Shown: positions 1-10,739 of the stretch, piece by piece
Position numbering within the stretch: the stretch's first letter is position 1
How the letters are laid out: each line of letters begins with the position of its first letter
NCBI RefSeq assembly: GCF_000499845.2
Contig: NC_023755.2
Span: forward strand, 37,770,023 to 37,834,022
Length of the DNA stretch: 64,000 bases
Reading direction: 5' to 3'
DNA from: Phaseolus vulgaris
Taxonomy: Eukaryota; Streptophyta; Magnoliopsida; Fabales; Fabaceae
Translations under genes and position numbers: made by a program
Notes under the pieces: generated by a model
Database searches by the model: none
Seen by the model: the letters and a program-made list of their open reading frames with translations, nothing else
What the model was told of the DNA's origin: nothing

Positions 1-3000
1 AACCAGCTCTACAAACCTTTGTTGCCATTGTTCGAGCTCCACAATGCAGTCCACAAATTCCTTCATGAAGTTCTTTGACCACATATTCTGCTTGTTCTTT
101 GGTCAAACATTTTAACAAGGGCGTAGAGTATCCCCTTTTATATAGCTCATCACCGATTAGAATGAAATTAGCGACTTTCTTTGCTATTTTGACATTCGGC
201 TGAACACCTTGCTCCTGGGTCTTTATGATTTCGATGTATGTGTTTATCCAGTCATCTTTGGCTGTTACAATATTGAAGCATTCGTCGAGACTAACTGTCG
301 GATGACTGAGGGTTTGTTGTATGATGGAATTGTGTTGCACTTGTCTTTGTTGGCTTGCTAACTTAGACAATGAATCTGCTTTCATATTTAATTCTCTTGG
401 AATGTATTTCATCTCGGCCTTGTTAAAACATTGCATAATATTTAAGACTTTATGATAATATTTCATTAACAAAGGGTCTTTTACCTGATACTCCCCGTGC
501 ACTTGTCCCACCGACAACTGTGAATCCGTTTTGCAAAGGACATTTTCCACTCCCATGTCTCTGGCTAATAACAATCCTGCAACAAGAGCTTCATATTCGG
601 CCTGATTGTTGGATGTTTTGAACTCGAATTTGAGCGCCATTTCGACTTGGAAGTTATCGGGTCCTTCAAGTACTATTCCTGCTCCGCTTCCTCTTTTGCT
701 TGACGCGCCATCTACATACAAAGTCCACTGGTCCTGTTGTGCTGATGTTGGCATCTGAATGATAAAATCTGCAAGAGATTGGGCTTTGATTGGTCCTCTT
801 GGTTCGTATTTGATTCCATATTCCGAAAGCTCCATTGACCATGTCACCATTCGACCTGCAAGCTCTGGTTTTTTTAAAATTTTAGATATTGGAAAATCTG
901 TTCTCACTATTACCTGATGATTCTGAAAGTATGGTCGAAGGCGTCTTGCAGCATACACTAATGTTAGGGCAACTCTCTCAACTTTGGGATATCTGGTTTC
1001 GGCATTTTGTAGGGTTCTACTCACAAAATATATCGGTTTCTGCTCTGGGTTTTCTTGGATTAAAGCGGCTCCTATTGCTTCATTTGAAGTAGCTAAGTAG
1101 ACTATGATGGGTTGATTGGGTACAGGTTTTACTAAAATTGGAGGTTCAGCCACCATGCTCTTTATTTGAGATAAAGCTTGCTCACATTGTTCACTCCACA
1201 CAAAATTTTCAGATTTTTTCAACAAGTTTATAATCGGTTTAGTTTTCTTAGCCAATATTGGCAGAAATCTTGATAGTGAATTCAACTTCCCTACTAGCCT
1301 TTGCACTTCTTTTAGGTTTTTTGGTCTTCCCATCTGCATGATTGCCTCACATTTGTCAGGATTAGCTTCAATTCCTCTGTTTGTCAACATAAATCCCAAA
1401 AATTTTCCTCCTCTGACGCCGAAAATGCATTTTTCTGGATTAAGTCGAATATTGTATTTCCTTATTTGAGCAAACACTTCTTCAAGGTCTTCCAGGTGTT
1501 TCTGTATCTCATTTGATTTAACAACCATGTCATCAACATACACTTCTAGGTTCTTTCCAATCTGTTCTTTAAACACTTTGTCCATCAATCTTTGGTATGT
1601 TGCCCCAGCATTCTTCAAGCCGAAAGGCATGACTTTATAACAATAATTTGCAACATCAGTGGTGAAAGCTGTTTTCGGGATATCAGGTGCATACATCTGT
1701 ATTTGATTATACCCCGAATAAGCATCAAGGAAACTCATCATCTCTTGGCCAGATGCCCCATCAACTAGTCGGTCTATGTTAGGTAATGGATATGTGTCTT
1801 TCGGACAAGCTTTGTTCAAATCGGTGTAATCTGTACACATTCTCCATTGTCCACTTGGTTTTTTGACGAGTACCACATTAGACAACCACGTGGTATACTT
1901 AGCTTCTCGGATAAAACCAGCTTGTATTAACTTTTGAGTTTCTTCAATTGCTGCTTGTCGTCGTTCTTCTCCTAACTTTCTTCGTTTTTGAGATACTGGC
2001 TTTGCTTCACGGCAAACAGATAATTTGTGACACATTACCTCTGGATCAATTCCAGGGATATCAGACGGCCGCCAGGCAAATAAATCCTTATTACTACGCA
2101 ACAGTGTGATAAGTTTGCTAAGCAATTCATCAGGCATACTTCCACTTACATAAGTGCATTGTCTGTCGTCTTGGCCTAACAGTACTGCCGTCGTTTCTTC
2201 TTTCGGTTCCAGCCTTTCCTCATTCAATCTGGGATCCAAGTCCACCATGGCTACTATTTTTTCAGCCTCTTTATCCACCTTCAAATTCATTTTTAAACCT
2301 GCTGCATAACATTCTCGAGCATCTCTTTGATTGACATAAACTGTAGCTATCTCTCCTTTTTCTGTTGGGAATTTCATGGCCAAATGTGGTGTTGACACGA
2401 TTGCTCCTAACTTATTTAAGGAAGATCGTCCTAGCAACACATTGTATGAGGTGGATGCATCCACCACCAGATATCGGATTTTAATTTTTCTAACTTTGCT
2501 ACCTCTTCCAAATGTTGTCACCAAATCAACATATCCCTTTTTGTTAACTCTTTCGCCTGAAAAGCCAATGATTTGCTCTCGAAAAGGCACTATGTCTTCT
2601 TCTCTCAAATGTAACCTTTTGAACGTATCCCAGAACAAGATATCGACCGAACTCCCTTGATCAACCAGGGTCTTCATGACAGCATATTCGGCTATTTCAA
2701 CCGTGATTACCATAGGATCATCATGATCTGGATCAATTTCTTGGAAGTCTTCGTCTGTGAAAAGCATTGGTGGTAAAGTTCTTCTTTTGAAAACATGATT
2801 AACAGACCTGATATTTCTCCAATGTTGCTTTCGTGCAGATGAGGATTCCTTCCCAGAAAAACCTCCTGAGATCGTATTTATAAACCCCCTAACCGATCTT
2901 CCCAAACTTCGCTCTCTGCTTCGTCTTACTGATTGAGTGTTTTGATAGATTCTATCTCTTCTTTCGTCTGGCCTTCCAACCCTTCTTTCGTCTCTTTTTT

Positions 3001-4273
3001 CCACTTGTTTTTCTCTCCTTTCCAACCTTTCAACCCTTCTTTCACCAAGCTCTCGCCCCCTCGTATCTCTCTCTGGACTCAACCATACTCTTGGATTTCC
3101 CCTTTGAACAAAACGTTTTAACTGTCCGGCATGAATCAACTCTTCTATTTTATCTTTCAACCCAATACATTCTTCTGTATGATGACCATGATTTTTATGA
3201 TATTCACAATGTTTGGTGCGGTCTGCCCTTTCTGGTGTTCTTGCTTTTCTTGGTGATGGTATTATTTCGACTGCCATGGCTTCCTGTAAAATTCTTGCTC
3301 TGTTCGTATTTAGAGGTGTGTATTGCTGGAACTTTCGAGCTCTGAATTCTTCTCGGGCTCTTCTTGCAACAGGCGGGTGTTCTCTTTCTGTCACCCTCTT
3401 CTCGCCTCCATCAACCCTTACTTGGTTTCGAAACTCCCTTAATTCTTCCATTTGCATAAATTTTGATGCCCGTTGCCTTAGTTCATCCAGATTGATCGCA
3501 GGTTTCTTGCAAAGACTATCGGCAAATGGTCCCGGTTTTAATGCCGTTATCATATGATGCATGGTGACCTCTGGACTAAGATTTCGGATTCCCAAAGCAA
3601 CCTTTCCAAAACGTTCCATGAACATTCTTAAAGACTCTCCTTTCTCTTGTCTTATGTTCACTAAGGCGATTGACGTTAAATGATGGGGACGACTAGTTGC
3701 AAATTGAGCACCGAACTTTTCTATCAACGTATCAAAACAATCTATACTCAAAGGTGGGAGGCGTGTAAACCAGCTCAATGCTGCCCCTTTCAGAGTTGTA
3801 GGAAATACTCTGCACATAACAGCATCATTCCATGTATACAAGCTGATTTGAGTAGTATATATTGCAATATGCTCATCAGGATCCGTACTTCCATCATATT
3901 TGTCAATGGTTAAGTTCTTCCAATTGTCAGGCAACGGAGTATCGACTATAACATCATAAAACGGATGTTTTCTGGAAGATGTTCCTGCACAAACCCCAGA
4001 GTTTTCAAGCCATCTTCTTCTGGTTTGAGAATTTTCATTATATATCCTCTCGTTCACTTGTATCCCCGGTTGGACAGTTTCGAAAGATGAATTCAAAACC
4101 GTTTCCTCTTGTAACTTTCTCCTCATGTGTGCGTTTTCGGCTCTTAACATACTCAATTCTTCTTCATTATTCTTTTTTAACATCTCGAATTCTTTTTGTA
4201 ATTGGACCAACATTGCCATTGGCATGTTAACATTGTCTTCCCGATCTCCACCTTGTTCTCCTCCTTGACTCAT
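1..4273 (-). CDS. gag-pol polyprotein of Tat-type retrotransposon (partial, no stop in window)
   Basis: The frame starts at the ATG at 4273-4271 (MSQGGEQGGD...) 53 bases inside the LTR edge and I find no in-frame stop down to base 1, giving at least 1,424 codons. Domains in order: coiled-coil-like N terminus; gag core (KYDGSTDPDEHI near residue 145); a Cys/His knuckle starting CEYHKNHGHHTEEC near residue 356; aspartic protease with DQGSS near residue 538; reverse transcriptase with MPFGLKNAGATYQ and the YVDD active site at bases 1529-1540 (near residue 912); RNase H near residues 1010-1130; a second RNase H-like domain starting YVDGASSKRGSGAG near residue 1183. It would copy and package the element's RNA. 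Gag and pol are in one frame, so no frameshift is needed. Completeness of integrase cannot be judged. Confidence 0.9.
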   Translation of the reverse strand, partial: MSQGGEQGGDREDNVNMPMAMLVQLQKEFEMLKKNNEEELSMLRAENAHMRRKLQEETVLNSSFETVQPGIQVNERIYNENSQTRRRWLENSGVCAGTSSRKHPFYDVIVDTPLPDNWKNLTIDKYDGSTDPDEHIAIYTTQISLYTWNDAVMCRVFPTTLKGAALSWFTRLPPLSIDCFDTLIEKFGAQFATSRPHHLTSIALVNIRQEKGESLRMFMERFGKVALGIRNLSPEVTMHHMITALKPGPFADSLCKKPAINLDELRQRASKFMQMEELREFRNQVRVDGGEKRVTEREHPPVARRAREEFRARKFQQYTPLNTNRARILQEAMAVEIIPSPRKARTPERADRTKHCEYHKNHGHHTEECIGLKDKIEELIHAGQLKRFVQRGNPRVWLSPERDTRGRELGERRVERLERREKQVEKRDERRVGRPDERRDRIYQNTQSVRRSRERSLGRSVRGFINTISGGFSGKESSSARKQHWRNIRSVNHVFKRRTLPPMLFTDEDFQEIDPDHDDPMVITVEIAEYAVMKTLVDQGSSVDILFWDTFKRLHLREEDIVPFREQIIGFSGERVNKKGYVDLVTTFGRGSKVRKIKIRYLVVDASTSYNVLLGRSSLNKLGAIVSTPHLAMKFPTEKGEIATVYVNQRDARECYAAGLKMNLKVDKEAEKIVAMVDLDPRLNEERLEPKEETTAVLLGQDDRQCTYVSGSMPDELLSKLITLLRSNKDLFAWRPSDIPGIDPEVMCHKLSVCREAKPVSQKRRKLGEERRQAAIEETQKLIQAGFIREAKYTTWLSNVVLVKKPSGQWRMCTDYTDLNKACPKDTYPLPNIDRLVDGASGQEMMSFLDAYSGYNQIQMYAPDIPKTAFTTDVANYCYKVMPFGLKNAGATYQRLMDKVFKEQIGKNLEVYVDDMVVKSNEIQKHLEDLEEVFAQIRKYNIRLNPEKCIFGVRGGKFLGFMLTNRGIEANPDKCEAIMQMGRPKNLKEVQRLVGKLNSLSRFLPILAKKTKPIINLLKKSENFVWSEQCEQALSQIKSMVAEPPILVKPVPNQPIIVYLATSNEAIGAALIQENPEQKPIYFVSRTLQNAETRYPKVERVALTLVYAARRLRPYFQNHQVIVRTDFPISKILKKPELAGRMVTWSMELSEYGIKYEPRGPIKAQSLADFIIQMPTSAQQDQWTLYVDGASSKRGSGAGIVLEGPDNFQVEMALKFEFKTSNNQAEYEALVAGLLLARDMGVENVLCKTDSQLSVGQVHGEYQVKDPLLMKYYHKVLNIMQCFNKAEMKYIPRELNMKADSLSKLASQQRQVQHNSIIQQTLSHPTVSLDECFNIVTAKDDWINTYIEIIKTQEQGVQPNVKIAKKVANFILIGDELYKRGYSTPLLKCLTKEQAEYVVKELHEGICGLHCGARTMATKVCRAG

Positions 4274-4304
4274 CTTGTCTTTAACCCTTCTCAATTGACC
4301 CTCG

Positions 4305-4322
4305 GCCCCACGGTGGGCGCCA
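4305..4322 (-). other. Primer-binding site of the Tat element
   Basis: On the minus strand the sequence TGGCGCCCACCGTGGGGC begins three bases inside the LTR end. TGGCGCC-type primer sites immediately after the 5' LTR are characteristic of plant Ty3/gypsy elements. It fixes the left LTR border at about 4326. Confidence 0.8.
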
Positions 4323-4426
4323 AAATGTTCTTACAACAAGGACCAAGAACACTTGAAATAGGTTAATCAAGACTAATCCTTCAATCTTGGGCTGAATACT
4401 ATCTTGGGCCGGGTACTTCTCTCCTT

Positions 4427-4500
4427 GATGAAAACTCTTGGCTTCTCCTCTCGGATGAAAACTCTTGGCTTCTCCTCTCGGCTGGTGCTCTCGGCTTCTC
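4427..4500. repeat. 27-bp tandem repeat inside the LTR
   Basis: Two exact 27-bp units (4427-4453 and 4454-4480, each starting GATGAAAACTCTTGGC) and a partial third unit ending near 4500. It lies in R/U5 and adds a short repeat to the transcript leader. Confidence 0.85.
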
Positions 4501-4605
4501 CTCACGACAGGTGGGGGGTACCTGCAAGTCGCTCCGATGCCAAAGTCAGAAAAGGTTTAACGTTCATCAGATAAAATCACTCCTACCTTTTTCTTGTGCT
4601 GACCT

Positions 4606-4615
4606 CCTATTTATA
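4606..4615 (-). promoter_or_regulatory. TATA box of the LTR promoter
   Basis: Minus-strand TATAAATAGG lies 280 bases upstream of the LTR/PBS junction, the usual place for a U3 promoter. Downstream bases to 4326 would be R and U5. Confidence 0.6.
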
Positions 4616-5039
4616 GGGTTTCGTTGATGGGCCTTCTACAGTACTTTTGGACTTTCTTCTCACACCTTTTTATTACTTTTACACCCCCTTGTGCAAGTTC
4701 CTTATTTAAATTGGGCTTTATTATGATTTTTATTATCCTTTCAGGTTTCGGTTTAAACCTCTCGGTTTCAACCTTTTTCCCTTGTTTACTCAATGTTGTT
4801 CTCGGCCTAAACCTCTCGGTTTTAGCCTACCAGTACACTTTGGAACCTAAAAAATATGAACTTTTTGCTTCAAACCTTAAAATAATTACTAGCATTGTTG
4901 TTGCTCCCATCATAGTTTATCACATACCCAGAAAAGAAAAGAGTAAAATCCAATATTTATTGAAATAAAAACGCAAACAAGTTGTGAAGACTGAAACACA
5001 TTACTCCTTAAGAACTAGTGCAAATTAATACAAATTAAA

Positions 5040-5800
5040 CAAAGCATTTCAAACTGTCTTGTTCCGAATCGGGTAGGTATTTGACCGAGCTCACTAAGGG
5101 TCCATCAGGAGGAAGTGACGACGTGAGAACTTGGCATAGGCCACGACCGAATGAACAGGCCCAAAAACACGACCTGTTTTGGGCCTTGGCCCAGTATCGC
5201 GCGACGCCAGCAAAGAACGAATCTCACTAAAGGAAAGTATAACGTTTGTCCTGCAAACACGTATTCCCGATAGTGTAATAAATATAAATGCTCATATCCC
5301 CGATAACGTAATAAATATTATCATCAATATCCCTGATTATGCCGATTAACTATTCTGATTTACATACTTTATATCCAAATTTTATAGAGTGTTACTGAGA
5401 AATGACACATTAATGCCGGGAAAGATCCAGGTCTGAAATCCAAACCCGTGGACGCTTATAAATAGACGATCACCCACAAGGAGTATCTTAATTTGCATCT
5501 TTGCAGTATATTTTATCATACACCTTATATTGAGTGCTCTCACTGACTTGAACATCGGAGTGCAATCACTGGTGAAACCCTCCTCATCACCCAGGAGATC
5601 GGTCTGTTGAAGCCTAGAGGCCATTCACCAAGCGTCTCATCCATTAGGCAATCGAACAATAAAAGAAAATCCGAAAAAAGTTCATCCTTACTCCGACCAA
5701 CGTCGAGCCGGCGAGAACAGAAACCAATGAAGCATTGGCTCCAATTTTATTCTGATACCTCCTGCAGCTTTTGGTCTAACAACAATTATTTTTGGCCAGC
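5040..5800 (+). repeat. Second LTR-like remnant, plus orientation
   Basis: A plus-strand TATA box (CTTATAAATAG near 5459) is followed by a leader containing ACTGACTTGAACATCGGAGTG near 5541, a block I associate with the R/U5 part of legume Tat/Ogre-type LTRs. No intact primer site or coding region follows; a weak TTTTTGGCCAGCCAGG sits near 5789. It probably is a truncated or solo LTR of another gypsy element abutting the first. Borders are not defined. Confidence 0.4.
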
Positions 5801-5899
5801 CAGGAGGAGGAGCAAGTTGAAACCCCACACCACTCTCAGTTTCAATCTTCACCTCAAGAGGAGCAGGAGCATCGTCAACAACAAAAACAGTGAGTGACC

Positions 5900-7140
5900 A
5901 AGATTATATCAGAAAGAAGCTAAATCAAAAGTTTAGACAATGTAAAATTAAAACAACAGAAACCTAACACAATACTTTAAAATACAACATTAGGAACTCA
6001 AAGATTATTCACAATGCATTCACGTATGATGGAACAAAAAAACGAAACCAAACACATTCCATTATTCCTAAAACAGAATCAAAGAAAATCACTAAGCCCC
6101 TACCTCCTCAGCAGTGAACGATTGTCTTAAATACCTCTAATTACTTATTTCAAATAATTTTATGTTTTTTTTTACATTAAATAAAATAGTGTAAACTAAC
6201 ATTATACGTCATGGCGACGCTAACACAAATATAATTTATTTATGTAAGCTAAACCTCCATTTAATTATATGATACTTAATTTAATTTTCAAATTTTAAAA
6301 ATATTGTAGTGTGGAATAAACTTTCTTTTATTGTTCACTTCTATACACCCATAACGATCGTCCTTTATGTGGATGCTATTTTAACATTTGACTCTTTTTT
6401 TCTTATATTTTTTAACGTGAATTTAATGTTTTTATGATCAACGCTACTTTTAATATTTATTTTCGTTTTTCTGGTGTTGATTTAGTGGAAGTTAGTCAAT
6501 TTCCTTTTTCTTTTAGCTTTTCTTATAGTGTATTATTAAAGGTTATAATAACTTTTATTAATTAAATTTCTAGTAAAATTAAATTTTTTTAGTGAAGTAT
6601 TTTATAAAATGTATAAAAAATATTTTAATATCAAATTTTGAAATTTAATATAATTTTTAGAAAACTATCAAATCTTATAATTGTTTATATAAATACTTGT
6701 ATCTTAACAAACATGAGTATATGAGTATCTGAGAGGTGACAATGTAAAATTGAAACAAATTAAAGATAAAAAAAAAAGAAATGTATCCTAAAAATGTTTT
6801 AGAAGCACGTCATTTCTAACTTCAGTTTTACATATACTATCATGTACGTTATATACATATAACACTATATAATTATAAAATATTAAACTTCAAGTACATA
6901 GCCTTTTAACTCTTTAAATTTAAAAAATTATGTTAGTAATTTGACAATAATTTTTTTATATTTCTTATATATGGACTTAGTGTTTTCATTTTAACTTATG
7001 AGTTTAGTTTTATGACTGATCTTAAAGTTAATCAAATTATAAGTATTATAAATTTGATTTGGAATAAATAACAAAAATATTGATCAGATTATGTTTTTTA
7101 AGGAGTAAAGATATTTGTACATAACAATTCTCCTCCATAA
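5900..7140. other. AT-rich sequence without genes; unit 1 begins near 6370
   Basis: No coding signal. From about 6370 onwards the sequence is alignable by eye with 11.4-12.3 kb, and its later part with 21.1-21.7, 30.3-30.6 and 39.6-39.9 kb, so it is the 5' flank of the repeated gene unit. The first 450 bases show nothing I recognise. Confidence 0.6.
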
Positions 7141-7162
7141 GAACACAAAGTGTTGAATGCGT

Positions 7163-7275
7163 TTTCTTTGGGTTATTGTGTGGTTGATGACCCAAAACCA
7201 ACCGTTAAAGCGATCACCACGCACCATTAGTCTCGCAAACATATCAACTTATGCCTCATTACGCATATAAATACA
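7163..7275 (+). promoter_or_regulatory. Conserved upstream block, gene copy 1
   Basis: The block is nearly identical in all five copies. It holds ACCAACCGTTA at 7197-7207 (an AC-element-like ACCAACC overlapping a MYB-type CCGTTA), a GCGATCACCACGCACCATTAG string, and TATAAATA at 7266-7273, about 95 bases before the ATG. The TATA placement predicts a leader of about 65-70 nt. Confidence 0.75.
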
Positions 7276-7365
7276 CCCTTTAGCAAATCAATTAAGCAAA
7301 ATAAAAAAGAAATTAAGCAAAATAAAAAAGAATAAAACACAAGCTTTTCAAATAAATTCCTAAGA

Positions 7366-7936
7366 ATGGAAAACATAAACATGAAGTTCGTTATTGTGGT
7401 GGTGTGCCTTGCCGTGTGCATTGGAGCGAGCTGGGGCGATAGTCATGATAGCGCCAAAGCCAATGAAGAGAAGGCCAAGAAAGTCGCCACCGAGACGGTC
7501 AAAGCTGCCAAGGACGCCAAGGACTCTGCCAAGGACTCTGCCAAACACTCTGCCAAGGACTCTGCCAAGGACTCTGCCAAACACTCTGCCAAGGACTCTG
7601 CCAAGGACTCTGCCAAACACTCTACCAAGGACTCTGCCAAGGACTCTGCCAAACACTCTGCCAAGGACTCTGCCAAACACTCTGACAAGCACTCTGGCAA
7701 GCACTCTGCCAAGCACTCTGCCGCGTCAAGTGACAAATCTGACAAGGACGCCGACGCACCCGCTGCTGATGCCGCTGCTCCCGGACCTGCCACCGAAGAG
7801 TCTGAGACTTTTGGCGAGTGGGCTTACGAGAAATTTGCCGGGTAATCTTCTCTCTCATGCTTTATAGTTTCGACATTCATCTGTGTTTATTTGCTTACTG
7901 ATGAGAGTTTACAATTGTTGTGACAGTGGTAACTGA
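7366..7936 (+). CDS. Small secreted repeat-rich protein, family copy 1
   Basis: Unrecognised family. The start at 7366 is supported by the conserved leader and by ATG context shared with copies 2 and 3. Exon 1 (7366-7841) encodes a signal peptide (MKFVIVVVCLAVCIGASWG), an acidic/basic hydrophilic body, 16 tetrapeptide units of the DSAK/HSAK type (residues about 53-116), an Ala/Pro/Asp stretch and the C-terminal block ESETFGEWAYEKFAG. An 85-nt intron (7842-7926) has a good donor GGTAATCT, a branch-like TTACTGATG and acceptor GTGACAG; splicing adds only G-N before a TGA, giving 161 aa, or 159 if unspliced. The second exon-2 frame kept open in copies 2-4 is broken here by a one-base deletion, and the alternative donor GGTCAG is GGCGAG. 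Predicted extracellular. The repeats resemble LEA-like helices only loosely. Confidence 0.75.
7522..7725 (+). repeat. Coding minisatellite: 12-bp units, 36-bp higher period
   Basis: Sixteen near-exact 12-bp units (GACTCTGCCAAG or CACTCTGCCAAA) arranged mainly as D-D-H triplets, followed by a degenerate HSAA unit. It encodes (DSAK DSAK HSAK)n. All units stay in frame, and long antisense open frames across it are by-products of the repeat. Absent from the other four copies, so it expanded after duplication. Confidence 0.95.
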
Positions 7937-7989
7937 ATGGTGAAGACATCTGAACCTGCAAAGGTGAAGCTGCCGTCCTCCGAGAATAT

Positions 7990-9480
7990 GTAGGAAAGTG
8001 ATGTGTCTGAATATGCCAACCGATTCAAGAACTAACTGCTATACTATATTGCTACACCACATCTTTCTATCTCTTTGCGTATTTGAATCTTTACAAATTC
8101 AAAACGGTTGAAATAAAACCAATGTTGTTTATTCTAGTTTCTTATTTCTAAGGTTTGTATTCTTCTTACTAGCCAAAACAAAAGTTAACACAGTTGTTAT
8201 TATCAGATGTATATTTCATCATTTTAATAAATAAATTTAGCAGTTGAAAATTCTTTCACTCTCAACACTTCAAATTATCTTATTATTGAACTAGTCTAAA
8301 AGAATATTTTGTTCAAAAATAATATAAAAATAAATAAATTATTCACAAAGCTTAAAACATTTATTTCAATTTAACACTTGAATTGATTTATATTAATTAA
8401 ATACATAAGAAAAATTTAACATTTCAAAAGTGAAAAAATTGTTTCACACATAACTGATTTTTTTTTTCAATTTTAGATTATTCAGAGAAACCAATTTCTC
8501 TTTTCCAATTTTAGATTACCCAGATAAATCGATTTCTCACCATTCACGATATAAAAGGTGATATTTTGATGAATAATATAGAGTTATTTGGGTAATTATT
8601 TTATGAAAAGGTGATGATATCTTAACACCCACCAAAACATATATTCACTTTTCGTAACTCAAAATAATAATATTTTAATAATATTTATATTATTAATTTA
8701 AAATTTTAATATATATTATTATCTATATCTATATATAAAGGAGATTTCTCCTCGAATTGAAAGTGGTCGGAACCAAGAAAACAATTTGAACCATTTCTTT
8801 GGTCGGTCTGCACTTCACTCCTTCCTCTTAGTTGAACTTTCACCTTCTCGCTCTTCCACTCCTCCTCCTTGCTCGTTGCGGTCTTGGATGGTTGCGTACC
8901 TGATCCATTGGGATTTGTGTTAATTTAAATGATTATTGTGGGCTCATTATGGTTAATGAGTCTAATAAAAGAATATTAACAAATGCTGGATCATTAATTG
9001 GTCTCCCTGACTAGATGCCGAGTCAAGATCTCATTATATTATTTTATATTTTAAAATTTAAAATTATTAGAAAATTTATTTAGTCATTTCGTCAATATTT
9101 TTCTCCCTTTATTCTATCCGTAACTCAAAATAATAATATTTTAATAATATTTATTTTATTTTTTAATTTAAAATTTAATATATATTATCATCTATACCTA
9201 TATATAAAAAAAATTCATCCTCAAAATGATTGGTAACCAAATTTTAGTGTGCACAACTTTTTTTCCATTTTATCTATCTAATATATCTTATTACACTATT
9301 TTATTTTGAATTTCATTCACGGAGCGATTTTGAATTTGATTTTGTGGATTTAAAAGATAAATGGTGAAAGAAATACACAATGGTATCCTTTATCATTTGC
9401 ATGATCACTTCTTTTCAACCATTCAACAAATCGTTTTTTTTTTCTTCAAATCTCATTCTTCTCCCTTTATTTTATGGGTA
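7990..9480. other. Unit 1 downstream sequence, no genes
   Basis: AT-rich tail alignable with 13.05-14.48 kb and 22.4-23.7 kb. A block of about 100 bases starting CGTAACTCAAAATAATAAT occurs twice (8654-8760 and 9118-9215), with 360 bases between them. The spacer (8770-9050) is more GC-rich, has no equivalent in the other units, and holds no ORF I would call. Confidence 0.6.
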
Positions 9481-9945
9481 TCTGCTATCTATATATTTAA
9501 AAAATTCAGATACACATAAGTTGTATATCCACATTTTGTGATTTTATTATAAACTTATGTGTATCTGCATATTTTAATTTTATCACAAACTTACGTAATA
9601 TATATTTAAAAAATGCAAATAAAAACAAGTTCATAAACTTATGTGTTTATCTATTTTTAAATTTATCAACTTATTTGTATTTGCATTTTTGAGTTTTATC
9701 ACAAACTTATTTGTATTTATATTTTTTATTTTATTTTACCATAAACTTACGTGTATCTTATTTTTCAATTTTATCATAAACTTATGTATATCCGCATTTT
9801 TTAATTTTATCATAAATTTATGTTTATATACATTTTTAATTTTATTATAAGTTTGTGTGTATCTGTAATTTTTTAATTTTTATCATAAATTTATGTATAT
9901 TTGTATTTTTTTTAATTTTATCACAAACTTATATGTAATTTACAA
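9480..9945. repeat. Degenerate minisatellite, period about 36 bp
   Basis: Repeats of a unit like TTTATCATAAACTTATGTGT followed by ATCTGCATTTTTTAAT. About 12 diverged copies. The same minisatellite recurs at 14.49-15.09 kb at the same place in unit 2, and in pieces beside the solo LTR at 18.45 kb and near 24.8 kb. Confidence 0.85.
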
Positions 9946-10735
9946 ACTCTAAGTTTAGCCTTGCATTTATGAAAAGCTACACCTGAAACAGGTTTCGTGA
10001 GAATATCAGCTATTTGAAACTGGGATGGGAGGTGAACCAGAGTGAGACGTCGATCTTGAACACGATCACGTACAAAGTGCAAATCAAGTTCAAAGTGTTT
10101 GGATCGTGAGTGCATGACAGGATTTGCAGCAAGCTGAACTGCACCTAGGTTGTCTGAGTAAAGTTGTGGTGTGGGAGATGTTACACGAAGTTCATGCATG
10201 AGATCGATTGGATCCAAATGATGTCAGCAAGAGCAACAACAACACTTCTATACTCAGCCTCAATACTACTTCGAGAAACAACCTTTTGTTTCTTTGAAGA
10301 CCATGAAACCAAGTTATTTCCAACAAAAATGCAATATCCAGTTGTAGACTTGCGATCATCCAAGTCAGTAGCCTAGTCAGAGTCACTGAATCCGGTGATG
10401 GAATAAGTAGAAGATGAAGAGAAGTGAAGCCCATTGGTGGAAGTTCCAGCGAGATAACCAAGAATCCGTTTGACAACCTGCCAATGACTCAACTGAGGTT
10501 TGTGCATGTATTGACAAACTTTGTTCACAGAAAAGGAAAGCTCAGGACGAGTAATAGTGACATATTGAAGAGCTCCCACAATTGAGCGATAGAGGGAAGG
10601 ATCGTCAACAAAGATAGATTGATCTGCTGTGAGACGTAGAGAGGAAACCATGGGAGTAGGTTGCGGCTTGGAGTGAAGCATGTTGGTTCGTCATAGCAAA
10701 TCACGAATATACTTGGAAGAGGTCATTCACCCAAA
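9930..10735 (-). pseudogene. Ty1/copia pol C-terminal fragment (RT end and RNase H)
   Basis: Minus-strand translation gives the end of copia reverse transcriptase and RNase H: LLRRTNMLHSKPQPTP, DDPSLYRSIVGALQYVTITRP, DRKSTTGYCIFVGNNLVSWS, SSIEAEYRSV and HSRSKHFELDLHFVRDRV, ending near QIADILTKPVSG. The reading frame is broken by a stop (near 10375) and a frameshift (near 10200). No LTR or other domain is attached. It sits exactly between the unit 1 minisatellite and an LTR-like piece upstream of unit 2. Confidence 0.9.
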
Positions 10736-10739
10736 CATT

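Larger units (their letters stand above)
1..4995 (-). mobile_element. Ty3/gypsy Tat-type LTR retrotransposon, 5' half
   Basis: Read on the minus strand, the order is LTR, primer-binding site, gag, protease, reverse transcriptase, RNase H, then a second RNase H-like domain; integrase and the 3' LTR would lie left of the window. The duplicated RNase H and the TGGCGCCCACCGTGGGG primer site are typical of the plant Tat lineage (established knowledge). The coding frame has no stop over 4.27 kb, so this is a young or recently active copy. The right-hand limit of the LTR is not resolved; about 4995 is a guess based on a TGTTTC start on the minus strand. The other LTR is outside, so no target duplication can be checked. 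Confidence 0.85.
4326..4995 (-). repeat. 5' LTR of the Tat element
   Basis: The LTR ends in ...TTGTAAGAACA on the minus strand, directly before the primer-binding site. It contains a TATA box at 4606-4615 in the minus direction, so transcription would start near 4575 and run into gag. The same LTR ending plus TTTTGGCGC recurs at about 51.1 kb on the plus strand, so that is a related element. The outer border (about 4995) is uncertain; sequence to about 5155 could also belong. Confidence 0.6.

Noticed and set aside
7522..7725. CRISPR-like array
   Set aside because: Direct tandem units without spacers, in a coding exon of a plant gene.
7360..7867. Long open frames on both strands over the DSAK repeat region (116-118 codons minus, 157 codons plus in another frame)
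   Set aside because: They follow from the 12-bp repeat, which keeps every frame open; only the plus frame starting at 7366 has a signal peptide, a promoter and homologues in the other copies.
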